A stretch of DNA of 64,000 nt, taken from positions 155,948,552-156,012,551 of the forward strand of contig CM041083.1 of NCBI GenBank assembly GCA_023079485.1, in the 5' to 3' direction. This DNA comes from Archilochus colubris. Taxonomy: Eukaryota; Chordata; Aves; Apodiformes; Trochilidae. Both the position numbers and the translations under genes were made by a program. Under the pieces are notes generated by a model. The model was not told where the DNA came from and ran no database searches. It saw nothing but the letters and a program-made list of their open reading frames with translations. Positions 23,943-35,750 of the stretch are shown piece by piece. Position 1 is the stretch's first letter, and every line of letters starts with the position of its first letter.

Positions 23943-24470
23943 TGTCAGTCCTGTTCTGCAACAGGAGAGGTGCAGCTTTCTTTCTGGATTTCAGTAAGAA
24001 TCGCACAATATCTTATGGTTCAATAAAACTGTTTTAATAACAATAGTAATAACATCATAGAAATAGGAAGAGAGATACAGATAGTAAGTACATCTTATTC
24101 TCTTAAAGTGGAATCCCAATCTTTTGCAGCATCAGGTGGATTCCAGCCAAATAGCCAGAGAATGCTGTGTGGATCCTGTCTGTTGAGATGTTCACTCCCA
24201 CACACAGTGGTCCAGATCTTTATATCTAGTGTAACATCTCCTTTGGCAGGTCTTTATTTTATACCCACCAGAGCGGATTTAGCTACATGTATCTAATATA
24301 TATATCCAGAAATTACACACACATCCAGTACCTTCCAGCAAGTATTCCTTTATTGTGATGTACCTGGGGTTATGTATGTAAACTTATGCTAACATGGGTA
24401 TCTCAGGCCTTAGCACCTGATCAAAAATGGCTGTTAGGGCTTTCTCAAGTTCACTACCTCCTCAAATACA
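23943..24470 (-). mobile_element. LTR of an endogenous retrovirus, minus strand
   Basis: Read on the minus strand it carries a TATA-type box (GTATAAAAT, about 24256-24265). Downstream is an (ATT)-rich region, then AACAGTTTTATTGAACCAT and a terminal part ending in AGGACTGACA at 23943. This is the U3-R-U5 order of an avian LTR. The left (3') end is well placed by TGTCAGTCC on the plus strand. The other end is uncertain; TGTATTTGAGGAGG (minus, ending at 24470) is a plausible start, but no matching target duplication was found. No internal retroviral sequence is adjacent. Confidence 0.5.
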
Positions 24471-24699
24471 GTATCTTCCAAAAGACTACCGTGATCTACA
24501 TGTAATATTTTATATACATTTTTATTTCTATACAAGTTAGAAATTCTTTTTAGACATGGTCTCATAGAAGGGTGTTTTCAACATATCTGTGTTAACAAAA
24601 AAATGATACAAAGCTGATGGTGGGGATTCACCTGAATAGTCATTAATCAGAATATGGAGCATGCTAGGAATCACAAGTTTTGCACTGTTACAGAATGGA

Positions 24700-24813
24700 A
24701 GCAAAAAACAAGAAACAAACCAAACAAAAAATCCCAAAGATGAAAAAAAAACCCACCCCAAAACAAACAAAACAACCCCCCCCAAAAAAAAAACAAAAAC
24801 AAAAACAAAAACA
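24700..24813. repeat. A/C-rich low-complexity tract with (AAAAAC)n
   Basis: A-rich sequence with AAACA and AAAAAC units and two C-runs. Open frames across it are low complexity. Confidence 0.85.
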
Positions 24814-25471
24814 CGTAAGTGGAATTCAGACAGAGAAGCTTAACTCATAGTCCAGGAAGTTCAAGCTCTTTCATCTAACATAATCATTAGCTATTGCTAG
24901 AGAATTGAGGCCATGGATTGCAGCCCAGATATTGAGCTTCCTGAAAGTAATAAAAAAGGCATTAGGCAAGAAGGTTGTATCAGAGCTAACTCTGGTCCAA
25001 GACATTTTGAGTGCTTTTATAGTAGAGGGCAATTGAAAGTTAACATGTTTCCATCTCTTGTTACTGGGGTGTGCTTAAGGTGAGCATAAGTTCTATTAAG
25101 TTTATTTGCATTTGCGGAATGTTCTTCTGTACAAGGCTGAATGAGCCTTGCTGAATGAGCCTGTTTCAATCCAGGTCAGCACTGTAGAAAAGTAGTGACA
25201 TTGCTATACTGACAGTAGCTGAAGTTCAAGACTGTCTGCATTCAGTGTTTTGTAAGTGAAAAAGCATGTAATAATAGTTTACAGAACTGCAAACACAAAC
25301 ACCAATAAATATGCCAGGGATTTGTCTCACTAGAAGAGTTCTCAGTGCTCTCCCAGAGCAAGCTGGAATGAATGGGTCTAGAAGAATGCAGGCAATAAAC
25401 ACAGCATGGAACAAATGTGTTTTTGAGGGGAACATGGCATGTAAGGTTAAACAAGTTCACATAAACGTAAT
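24814..25471. other. No gene seen
   Basis: Unique-looking sequence. Overlapping frames of 62-78 codons at 25226-25499 lie on both strands and resemble nothing known. Confidence 0.5.
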
Positions 25472-25702
25472 AAGACAAGGAATAATGGGTTTAAGCTAGA
25501 ACATAGGAAGCTCCACCTCAACAGGGGGGAGAAACTTCTTTACTGTGAGGTTTACGGACCAGTGGACCAGGGTGCCCAGGGAGGGTGTGGAGTCTCCTCT
25601 TCAGACTTTCAAAACCCCCCTGGATGTGTTCTGTGAAGGAGCTGGACTAGATGAACCCTGGAGGTCTCTTATAGCCCATAACATTCTATGATTCTATGAT
25701 AA
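25472..25702 (+). mobile_element. CR1 LINE 3' end, plus strand
   Basis: Reads 'agacaaggaataatgggttt', 'gagaaacttctttactgtga', 'gagggtgtggagtctcctct' and 'gaaccctggaggtctcttat', ending in two ATTCTATGA units. The retained tail suggests limited age, though the 3' UTR differs in detail from the other copies and may be a different subfamily. Confidence 0.92.
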
Positions 25703-28385
25703 CATAGACAAAGAAGTAAGAATCTGTATAGGGATTGGTAGACTCTAATAACACTTCAAAAGAAGATTCACTGAAAATCACTTCAGTCTTTTAGAAATGT
25801 TTATTTATATCTTTCAAACACAGGAGCCAACATAAGCTTAAGAATGCTTAGAGCTGTTTTAAGGTACATGTCAAACTCACGTTCCCAAAATGCACAGAAT
25901 CAAAGGAAAAGGGCTCTTGGAGTGTAAGGGGTGGCAAGCCTGCAGATAAGTGACTGTTGTGTAATGTATCTTTTGCTGCTTTCTCCTACTATATAGGCAG
26001 ACTGATCCAAGTACTGATCTGAATTCTCTGTATTGAAAAAAACCCAAATTTTGCTGGGAATTGTGAAAATGCAATAAATATCTTAATTTTATGAAGATAA
26101 GCATAGTCCTATTAACAAGGCAGACTTCCATATCAACACTTCCTCTGCATGTTTACAATTACTTGAGCATTCTGAACACTGTGTCAAAAAATAAAGACAA
26201 TGATAATGATGGTAGTGATAAAGTAAGAATTGCTCTCTGAAAGTTTCCAGTCATCTATGTGGCAAATAATCTTGACATTATGCTTTTATTTGTTTGTCCT
26301 ATCTGGATTTCACATAAATATTGCATCATGAAATATAAAGATCCACTTATAAATCATATTTTTAAGAGTTTATTTATGCATTCATTGTTGTCTGTTTTTT
26401 TTTGCTTAGATATTGCATGAAGACAAACCTAAATTTATTTAGAGTGGACCCATTGAATTGTAATTTTGTCCTTACTTGTCAGTCTTCCTGAACACTGTGA
26501 ATTCTCAGTGAAATATTTTATATTCTAAGAAAAATACTTATTATATTAAAAACAGGCATATGCATCACAAATTATAAATTAATTAACAGAATCAATCTTG
26601 TACCATTTCTTTTCTTGTCTTTGTTTTTTTTTCCATTTTTTTTCCTGTAGCATGTCACAATTAGCATGTGAATTTATTCATTGTAGAGGGAAATGGGAAA
26701 TGTAAAGAAATAAAGTCTTTGAAATATAGTAATGACTACATCTGTACTGAACGTTTCCTCTGTATAAATGCAAAGAATAAAAGTAAAACTGGACAGTGAC
26801 ATATTCACTGTCTGATATATCTATTCTCAAACCACAACATAATAGTATTCAAAGTACTTTCAGATAGCTCATGAAAAAAAATCCTGCCAGCGATCATGGA
26901 AATTTATTTGAGTCAAATAACATTCAGTCAGTTGCTGCAGGCATCTTCTAGTCAGGAATTGGTGTCTGGGAATATCAGCTTCAGGTCCCTGAAAGTAGAC
27001 CAGGTGTGACATAGCAGCAGAGATCAGAGTGTGTGGTTTCTGGTTTGGTGTTGGAATTAAAAGTGTGCCATTAGGCGTGATACAGAATTCACATATCTGT
27101 AATTGTCCTCTATTTCCAAGAATGACAAAACAGTAAAATTAGTTATAGATTTGTTTTTTTGATTCTTTCAGCACGAGCAATAAAGCTTAAAGATCTGTGA
27201 AATTTGTCTGCCTTTGCTCCCTCTTTCTCATATTTTATAAATGGTAAATTAGAGAACAGAAAGAAAAAAGGAAAGGAAAGATTTTCAAATAAAAAAAAAA
27301 AACAAAAAACAAAAAGCCACAATACGAAAAATGAAAACCAGAAAGCAGTACAAGCAGTGGGTCTAAGATGTGTTTCTACATGTCTGAGCTAAGGAAAAGT
27401 AAGAAAATGAAAGCAAGTCAGACTGACTTTTAATCGACTATCAACTGGAGTACATCTGTTGAACCCAATTGAACAATAATATTTATGTAGGTCAAAAGCC
27501 AAAAGCTATAGTTAGTAATTGTTTCCAGAACAAACTGTAGACTAGAATAGATTCAAAGAAGAATCTGAACCAGAAGAGGAAGGTTCAAACAACAACATTC
27601 TGTAATTCTGAATTTTATAGTCTGACTGCTCACTTAACATTTAATGGGACATCAGGAGCCCTACATGCTGTGCAGCCAGTGGTACATCTGTCAAGTTTCT
27701 GCATGTATTCATGAACATTTACAAATTCATTTGTGATTAGTGAGATGAGGTATGAAAACGCAAATTTTGGAAGCAATATTTTCTGGAGGGCAGGAGGAAC
27801 CCTAACGAAGTATGTTTTATAAATATGTTCATTATTACAAGCTCAAGACTTTTTACCACTCATCAGGTGGAAAGAAAAAGTAAAACTGGAGTTAAAATAA
27901 GTATGCCTAATAAATGACCTGATCAAGTTCCCTTTGAAGCCAAGATTTATAAATCCTAAATGGAACCCAGGCTTCAAAAGCAAATTGAAAACATCCTTAC
28001 AGCATCTCTCATAATACAATTATGAAATCTAATTTATTTATTTTTTCTAAAATCACAGATAATAGCGAATAGAAGCAAAAAAACCCCTGTGGGTGATATA
28101 TATTTTATGTATTGTATGTTTGACTCGTATGCATGATAATTTGATTTTGTTCATCTTTCTATGGGAAATAAAAACCTCTCCCACCAAAATCCCTAGGTAT
28201 GTCCTGCAGAGAAGTACTCCATCGTACTTGGTTTATGACTCTAAGATGTATTGAGCCACCTGTGAGGAGCATCAAGCACGGGCTGGGCAAGGGACTTGGG
28301 ACCTGGGAGCTGAGGATGGCATGAGGCTGACAGGGAAGAAACTCATTTTTCTACAACAAAGCTGTGGTAGGGCTTTTTACTTGAT
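25703..28385. other. Mostly unique AT-rich DNA
   Basis: No LINE or LTR recognised. A slightly GC-richer patch at about 26925-27080 has no open frame of note. A-rich low-complexity sequence lies at 27285-27320. Confidence 0.5.
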
Positions 28386-28652
28386 TATGTAGTGAGAGAC
28401 AAAGGGAAATGGTTTAAAACCTGAAGAGGGGAGGTTAGACTTTGGGGGAAAATTCCTTCCTGTGAGGGTGGTGAGAAACAGGAGCAGGTTTCCTAGGGAA
28501 GTTGTTGGAGCCCCCTCCCTGGAAGTGTTCAAGGTCAGGTTGGATGGATCCTTGAGCAACCTGGTCTAGTGGAAGGTGTCCCTGTCCATGCAGGGGCATT
28601 AAAACTAGATGATCTTTAAGGTCCCTTCCAACCCTATCCATTCTATGATTCC
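28386..28652 (+). mobile_element. CR1 LINE 3' part, plus strand
   Basis: Carries the end of ORF2 and the 3' UTR: 'gggaagttgttggagccccc', 'ctggaagtgttcaaggtcag', 'gagcaacctggtctagtgga' and 'gatctttaaggtcccttcca', ending in ATTCTATGATT. 5'-truncated. Confidence 0.94.
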
Positions 28653-28679
28653 TCACCAGTCACAAAGCCTCAGTACAAG

Positions 28680-29115
28680 GAAAGGGATTGTAGTGTTGAC
28701 TGGGGTCAGCTGAATGCCCAGAGATCATCAGATAAATCTACAGTGAGGAGGTCAGACTGAAGACAAACTGGGAAGTCAAGTCACTGTGGCAAGGATGAAG
28801 TCAGCAACAAATAAGACCTGTCACAATATAGCTCTTGTGTAGCTCAGGGAAAGACTGAGGGCCTGAGCCCAAATGTAGCACTTGCGTCAATAAGCAGAGA
28901 GATCCAGGAGAGGCATCTGACATCTCTGTATCACATTCTACTTCTCACTGCTTTTTCTGGAAATCTATCTGCCTTCAAAGAGGTCTGATGCAAGGTCACA
29001 CAGCTGCACTTTATCATAGCTGGCTTTCAACATGAGCAGCCAAACCCTTGGGAAGAGGTTGCAGTGTGCTATGGGAAAAAGACAGTAGGCTGGTCAGGTC
29101 AGCTGGGATCAGTAG
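28680..29115. other. GC-richer block, possible old repeat
   Basis: More even in base composition than its flanks and directly after the CR1. Phrases such as 'gatccaggagaggcatctga' and 'acattctacttctcactgct' seem familiar from other bird sequence, but I cannot name a family. It has no defined ends and no long open frame. Confidence 0.25.
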
Positions 29116-31284
29116 ACTTAGAAGAGAAAATTACTGAATTTTTTGTTTAATGAATTACTTCATAAAATTTTAGTCTGAAGAAACTTTGAATCAAATTTGA
29201 TTCCAGTATTTCTTGCATACCTTATTTCCCTACAGTTGCCGTTATTTCAGTAGCAGAACATTTCAGCACACATGAAATATCTTTTCTCTATGTCATATCT
29301 TTGCCTATGTCATATCTAAGTCATATCTTTGACTTGATTCTCAGGTTACCTATTTTTCCCATCTTCATCTGTGTCTGAGATGTCTTCATCATTATCAAGG
29401 CTCAGAAGTCCACTCTTGTGTCAGTCATTCCTTTCACAACCAATATACAATGTGCTTATCTAGAACCTTTAGTTCCTAGAGTACTGAGAAAATCTCACTT
29501 GGTCTTCAGCAGAAGTCTTATGGAGAAGTCCTTTTTAACTTTAGGATTTCCAGAGAGAATTGTGTGCACTCTTCTCTAAAAGCAGAACTAGTCACATCTT
29601 AGGTTTATTAATTAGATACTGTCAATGCAGTCCTTTGCTTAAAGTGATCAAAACCAATTTTTACAAACAAAAAACCTCAAACAATAAATTATATACATAA
29701 ATTGATTACATAACATGAAGTAACAGATTTAAAGACCTGAATGTTTGTCTATGAGTAACTATTGTTTGAAAAAAAATCAAATTGTTGATCTGTTAAAGAC
29801 CTCCACTGCAGTTATATTAAGCTCAACTTTGCATCTATCTAAAAAGTAAGAGAATGAAAGTCATAATCTCTGTGGAGTATCCAGAGATCAAAGGGGACAA
29901 TAAAACTCATTTCCCCAAAGAAATCAAGCCGAACTGGCAGAAGCTGTAAAGCTGCTTGGTGTATTACATAGTCCTAGAGGGTTACATAATTTTACTACAT
30001 AACTGTTAGCAATAATCCACTGAAAAATACTCTCAGTAAAGCTGTGTATGTGGTATGCTCCACAACTTCTCAAAGTCCTTGACCTACAAGCAGTAACTGA
30101 AAATAATAAAAGTTATAACCCTGCTCTAGAATTCTCTCTGATAAGAATTATATTATTCAAGCATTTTAGGATGAACCCTAATTTTGGAAGGACAAGAGTT
30201 AATTTAAAAACAAGCTTTATATTAATCTCAAAGTATATAGATCTCTTCTGTAAGAAGAGATGAAAATGCCAAAGAGAATAAATTCTGCTAAATAAATTTC
30301 TCATGACCAGATCTGATAAAACTTATGAATCCATGATGTATTTATTTAAATGTTGAAAACATAACCTGTGAAGAAACCTGATTGACACTACCCTCAGTGC
30401 TGAGATTTCAGTGGTCCTTATTTATGAACCACTACATGGCTATTCCATTTCTAAAAGGACTTTGTTGTTGCTATAGAGACATGCAGCAAATACAGATACG
30501 TATTTATATGTGAGCGTGTAATATGCTTTTTTTTTTTTTCTTTTTTCTGAACTTATTTTATTTTGTTTAAGCATGACTGAAATATTCTGGAAGTAACACA
30601 CTAGATTTATCAGGACTCTCTGAAAAGACAAAGTTCCATAAAATGTCCATTTACAATACTGTGTGGTCCTATCCAATTTCAAGCATTAATCTTTCCAAAA
30701 GGTGGACATATAAGCAAATGATTTTCTTACATCTCTGATACTGTCTGGTTTTAATAGAGTGACATTTACAGACACACCATATACAGCATGCAAAGAGAGG
30801 GGAAAACATATTCTGTTTAAAGAACGGTCTCAGAAATTTGTGAACAAAATATAAATGAGTAAAAGAAGGTTGAGTGATTCAAATTATTATTGACCATGGG
30901 TATGTAATATATCTATGATGTGCTAATGGTAACATATACATTAACCATACCTTAGAAGAAGCTGATTTTGTTGGTTAATATATCAATATATAATGTTAAG
31001 TATAATTAGAAAATTTATTATATGTCTATAATTAGCAAAAGAAATTTGGGAAAGAAAAACATGGTATTTGGAAATTTGAAAGTCTAATATTGGAAATAAA
31101 ACTGGTAGGCTTTAATAAAGGAATGAAGAAATTCTCCATTCCTGTCTACAGGCATTAAAAAAACTGGAAAATTTATTATGCAGAGGGTTTTAATCTGCTG
31201 GGACTTAAATCTCCTTAAATTTTACTTTGAGATACAGATGTGAACAGAACTCTCAAAATAAAATTAATTCAAGACCAGTGAGCA
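29116..31284. other. Mostly unique AT-rich DNA
   Basis: Contains a small tandem repeat at 29288-29334 and T-rich runs near 30526. No gene or dispersed element was recognised. Confidence 0.5.
29288..29334. repeat. Short tandem repeat (TATGTCATATCTTTG-like)
   Basis: About three imperfect units of 14-17 bases, each built around GTCATATCT. Confidence 0.75.
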
Positions 31285-31338
31285 TGAATGAATGAATGAA
31301 TGAATTTTTTAATAGAATTAAAAAAAAAAAAAAAAAAA
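31285..31338. repeat. (GAAT)n followed by poly(A)
   Basis: Five GAAT units, a short T/A spacer and 18-19 A. Possibly a retroposon tail, but no body was identified upstream. Confidence 0.85.
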
Positions 31339-31417
31339 GATAAAACTTTTTTAAACTGAGAAGTCACAAAGCACTCAAGTTTTTCAATAGTTCTGTGACA
31401 GTGGATAAAGACAGACC

Positions 31418-31850
31418 TTGGAATGGTGTTGCCCCCAGCACAAGAAAAACATCAACACACACTGGGGAAAGCTCAGCAGAGAACTGCTGGGATGGTTAGG
31501 ACTATAGCACTTGTATTTGGAAAGCCTGAGGGACCAAAACTTGCTCAGACTGGAGAAGAGACAAATTTGGAGGCATCAGCAGCATTTTCACAGTGCCTGT
31601 GGGGAGCTCATCAAGAAGACAGAGGCAGGCCCCTCACAGCAGTGCGTAGTTGGAGGATAAGAGATAATGGGCACAAGTATGCACAAGACAGACTTGGACT
31701 GATTTTAAAGAAAAGCTTTTTCTGCTTGAAGAGAGTCAAGTTGTAGAAGATTTTGCCTGAAGTTGTTGTGCAGTCTTTGCCCATGGAGGTTCGTAAGACC
31801 TTCATCCTCACAGGTGTCCTTATTTTGGGAATTAGAAAAGTTCTGAGATC
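31418..31850 (+). mobile_element. CR1 LINE, diverged, plus strand
   Basis: Matches the CR1 order of C-terminal ORF2 text: 'ggggagctcatcaagaagac' and 'agagataatgggcacaagta', then 'gttgttgtgcagtctttgcc' and 'ggaggttcgtaagaccttca'. It belongs to a different subfamily from the nested copy at 11208 and is well diverged. The 3' tail is not preserved. The 107-codon frame at 31423-31746 is a scrambled by-product. Confidence 0.78.
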
Positions 31851-32028
31851 CCTAGCCATCTTAATTATTCTGCAGATCTGTGTTCCCAAAGTACTCCAAT
31901 TCCTCAGCAAATTCCTTTGGAAACCACAGGAAGCTTGTAAACCTTTATTGTGTCTAGCTCGAATGAAGGATGATAATGCCTTTAGTAGTTACATGAGTAG
32001 TCAGATAGGAGAAGAATGGGTATTCTAT

Positions 32029-32332
32029 AATCATAGAATCATGGCTGGGGCTGGAAGAGACCTTAAAGATCATCTAGTTCCACCCTCCTTTCATGGGCAG
32101 GTACAGCTTCCACTAGATCAGGCTGTAGGCCCCATCACATATTGGAAGGTTGCTGTAAGGTCACCTCAGAGTCTGCTTGTCCAGGCTGAACAACCCCAAC
32201 TTCCTCAGCCTGTCTTCACAGGGGTTGTGCTCTGGCCCTCTGATCCTTTTAGTGGCTCTCCTCTGGACATGCTCAGGGAGCTCTATGTCCTTCTTATGTT
32301 AGGGACTCCAGAACTGGACTCCAGGTGGTATA
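32029..32332 (-). mobile_element. CR1 LINE 3' part, minus strand
   Basis: Starts with the reversed tail (TCATAGAATCATGG), then 'gaccttaaagatcatctagt', 'ctgaacaaccccaacttcct' and 'ggctctcctctggacatgct'. Its 5'-truncated edge, near 'ccaggtgg' at about 32330, runs straight into an LTR fragment. The 203-codon frame at 31753-32364, the longest in the window, merely crosses two CR1 copies in opposite orientation and is an artefact. Confidence 0.92.
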
Positions 32333-32333
32333 T

Positions 32334-32577
32334 TCTTTACTCCCTTTCTCCTTCCGTAGAATAAAATATTCCTCAGAACCAAGCAGTGGCCTTTCTCTAT
32401 TCATTCTTGTCATTCTCTAGCTGTAATTAAAAACATCGAGTGTTATCAGTCCCAGAAGCAGACACTGACTGAGAAACTTGCTGTCAATTTCAGCAAGTAC
32501 AGCTACTTGCAAGAGACTTAGCTGAAAGCAAAATTACAAGACAGAAAATTGGCTCAGTCGTTGCCCAAACCAGGATA
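32334..32577 (-). mobile_element. LTR fragment of the TGTCCTGG family, minus strand
   Basis: The reverse complement of this block follows the first 240 or so bases of the LTR at 47991: the CCTGGTTTGGGC start, TTTTGCTTTCAGCTAAGTCT, TGCAAGTAGC, and 'gagaaagggagtaa' at the far end. The remainder of the LTR (TATA box, R and U5) is missing and is not found on the other side of the adjoining CR1. It is therefore a truncated copy rather than one simply split by the CR1. Confidence 0.85.
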
Positions 32578-32818
32578 GAAAGCAATACATATATTGTTTA
32601 AAATTATCTGAAAAAATTATACATGCTTAATCTTTTAATTGGTTCCCAGTAATTCTGTTTTTCTTCTCTCACACATCTCTAACGCTGTTTTTACCTGAAC
32701 TTATGTAGCCTAGAACCTCTGACATCATCCTAAATTTTTGAATGTCATCCTCAATTTTCATTCTTCCATGCCACATTTTATTCTGAAGCCATAGACAGTT
32801 CAGCTTACACATAGCAAC

Positions 32819-33626
32819 TTTGACAGGAATGAGGAGTGGGCTGATGTGAACCTGATGACATTCAGAAAGGCCAAGTGCTAGGTCATGCACCTGGATCAGG
32901 GCAATCCCTAATATCAGTACAGACTGGGGGATGAAGAGATTGAGAACAGTCCCATACAAAAGGACTTGGGGATAGTGGTGAAAGAAAAATTGGACACGAA
33001 CTATCAATCTGAACTCACATCCCAGAAAGCCAGTCATATCCATAGCTGCATAAAAGGAAGCACAGCCAGCAGGCTGAGGAAAGTGATTCTCCCCTTTACA
33101 TCACTGTCATAATGAACACCTGCAGTAGTGCATCCAGCTCTGAAGTTCCCAGAACAAGAAAGACATAGACCTGTTGGAGTGGACCCAGAGAAGGGACACA
33201 AATATTATAAAAAAACCCCACCTCTCCTATGAGGAAAGGCTTAGACACTTGGTCTTGTTCACCATAGAGAAAAGACTCTCTGGAGACCTTATTACATCCT
33301 TTCAATACTTAAAAGAGGTGTTAAAATATAGATATGGATGGACATTTAACCAAGGTCTGTAATGACAGAACAAGGGATAGTGGTTTTAAACTGACCTAGA
33401 GGAGATTTAGATATGATATAAGGAAGAAATTTTTCATGATGAGGGTGGTGAGACTCTGGACCAGGATGCCCAGAGAACTCATGGATGCCCCCTCCCCAAA
33501 AGAGCTTAATGCCAGGTTGGATGGGGCCTTGAGCAATCTGGTCTAGTGGGAGGTGTCCCTGCCCATAGCAGAATGCTTGGAACTAGATTTTTAAGGTCCC
33601 TTCCAAGTTAAATAATTCTATCCTTC
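32819..33626 (+). mobile_element. CR1 LINE, 5'-truncated, plus strand
   Basis: About 800 bp running from the 'gtgggctgatgtgaacctga' region of ORF2 to the 3' end 'gtctagtgggaggtgtccct', 'aaggtcccttccaagttaaa' and a decayed ATTCTATCC tail. Many frameshifts and stops break the reverse-transcriptase C-terminal frame, which can still be followed by phrases such as SYEERLRHLVLF at about 33223. It is older than the nested copy at 11208. Confidence 0.92.
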
Positions 33627-35354
33627 CCCCAAAAGCCCCGGTTTCCACTCTAAGATTTAAGTGAATTTTTTAGTTCTCACATTTAAATTGCCTTCTTTTA
33701 TTGAGTAATTATTTGGATTGATAAGAATAAATAAGTTATTTTCTATTTTTGATAGGTGTAGTTTGTAGTTAACTAAAAATTTTGAAGCCTTTCAAGAACA
33801 TAAAAGCTAGTTAAAAATATAGTTCAGCTTCTCACATATACAGAATTTTGTGGTGTGGTTTTTGTTTTATTTTTTTCTGAAATTGGCTATATATTTGTAT
33901 TAAAAAGAACAAGGAGTGGAAAGCTGAGAAACTGTGTTTTATATATGGAAAAAATAACTCCAGACTGTATTACTTTGCTTCACATGTGGGAAAAAAATTT
34001 AAAATGTGGTTAAGTCATAAAACTCAGTAGTTTTATGACTTTTTTCAGTCTATCTGGTTGCATAAAGCTGTTTTATCTTTTTTCAGTTGGCAAGGTTGCT
34101 TGATAAAATAATACAAAACCATTTTCATTGATCAAAACACTTATTTCAAGAAATTCAGATGCCAATAAATCTATAAAATTGCTACAGTTGGAGTAGTAGT
34201 ATGCTTTTGCTCTTGTTTTAAGATTGGACTGAAAGTATTGCCTGAGAAGATGTTATTTATTAGTACAAGGTATCTTAGAACATCCCAAGTGTTCTTAGTA
34301 GTTTAGTCTTAAAGATCAACGAATATCTAAAAGTTTAAGTACTTTTACACTAATCTAAGTAATATCTAAATTAATTTCAACCCTCAGGAATATTTGAACA
34401 AGACTTTTTGAGGTACAAAAAGGGGAGAGGAAAGGCAAAAGCAAGAAAGAAGAAAACAACATCCTTCTATCAAGAAAATTTGGAAGTTCAGTTAGAGACT
34501 TATTAGAACTGTTCCAAAAAAACTGAGGCAAATACAATGAATAACATGAACAGACCTCATAAGCTAAAAGTCTTCAAGATTTAGAAATTCCTGTTCACCT
34601 CTCTAGAACTGTGTCTAAATCGTATGAGCATTTATGTAGAATAGTCATTATTTCACTGAAGTGTTTCAAATAATATAAAAATAGAGACATACTTTATTTT
34701 GATATTTATTATATAAAAACATAATGAATAACTGGTACATAATCAGCCATCTTGTCTGATACTACTGCATCTTGCAGAAAGTCCTCTAAGATCTGTCAAC
34801 GATGTTCACTTGGCAGAGAATGAATATATACATATACACATATGTTCCTGAAAGCATCAACTCTCCATTTGCTTATTGTAAGAATTCTCTTGGAAAAGTA
34901 ACATTATTTCCTAAGACTGATAAGGATTTTCATTTTGGGACAGATTCCAAACAGTGAAGAAGGTGAAAATGAAAGCTTGTTATGATTACATATGCAGTAA
35001 GAGATTGGAAAGAGACAACTTCATCAGATTTTAGGTGATTTAAAGGCTCTTTGGGCAATCATAATTTTCTTCCATATAGACTAGACTGTAGTCCATAGAC
35101 CAGACTGAAAAAGAGTATTAGATACAGCCACAGATGGTTTCACAGGAAGTAATCAAAATAAAACCACTGTATCATGTCACTGCAAGGGTAAAAGGGTGGA
35201 TGGGAAATAAATAAAAAATCCTCTAATGAAAAACACCAGCAGGCAAGGTGAGCACAGGTCCAGCATATGAATCTTCCTTCATAGAAAGATTCTTGCAATG
35301 CGGAACAACGAAGGAAACTAAAAAGCAAGAAAAAAATTACCAGATTTCTAATTT
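33627..35354. other. No gene seen
   Basis: AT-rich unique-looking sequence between two CR1 copies. Short frames at 34355-34537 and 35140-35412 (minus) have no recognisable domain. Confidence 0.5.
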
Positions 35355-35750
35355 GCTTCTGTGGTGCAACTTCTTTGTGCTGCAGATGTGCAGAAAACAA
35401 AACTGGAAACAAGATACTTCCCCATCAGTGCCAAGAATATGGGGACAATCACTTCCCTGGTCTTAATGGTCACAGTATTTCTGATACAAGCTAGGATGCT
35501 GTTAGTCTTGATAACCTGGGCACACTGATGGTTCATCATCAGCTGGCTGTCAGCAAATACCCTCAGGTCCTTTTCCTTGGGAAAGCTTTCTAGTTCCCCA
35601 AGCCTATCAGGTTGCATTGGCTTGTACTTGACCTTGTTGAATCTCAAATAACTGACCTTGGCTCATTAATCCAAGCCTGTCCAGGTTGTGCTGTAGAGCC
35701 TTTCTGCTCACAAGCAGCTCAACACTCCTCCCAGAAGTACTCACTAAAAC
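35355..35750 (-). mobile_element. CR1 with internal inversion, part 1: C-terminal RT, minus strand
   Basis: The minus strand from 35750 to 35355 reads CR1 ORF2 from just after motif C, beginning with sequence matching 'ctgggaggagtgttgag'. It runs through RFNKVKYKPMQ, HQCAQVIKTNSILACIRNTV and EVIVPIFLALMGKY, and fades near 35355. The start point in the CR1 sequence follows directly on from the end point of part 2. The 3' UTR and tail are missing at the left edge. Confidence 0.88.

Noticed and set aside
29288..29334. Regularly spaced repeats considered as a CRISPR-like array
   Set aside because: Units are imperfect, without spacers, and the DNA is clearly vertebrate; it is a small slippage repeat.
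31285..31338. GAAT repeat plus poly(A) as the tail of a SINE or processed pseudogene
   Set aside because: No SINE body, tRNA-like promoter boxes or coding-like sequence was found upstream.
31753..32364. Longest open frame in the window (203 codons, plus strand)
   Set aside because: It runs from a plus-strand CR1, across a spacer, into the antisense of a minus-strand CR1. No single protein is encoded.
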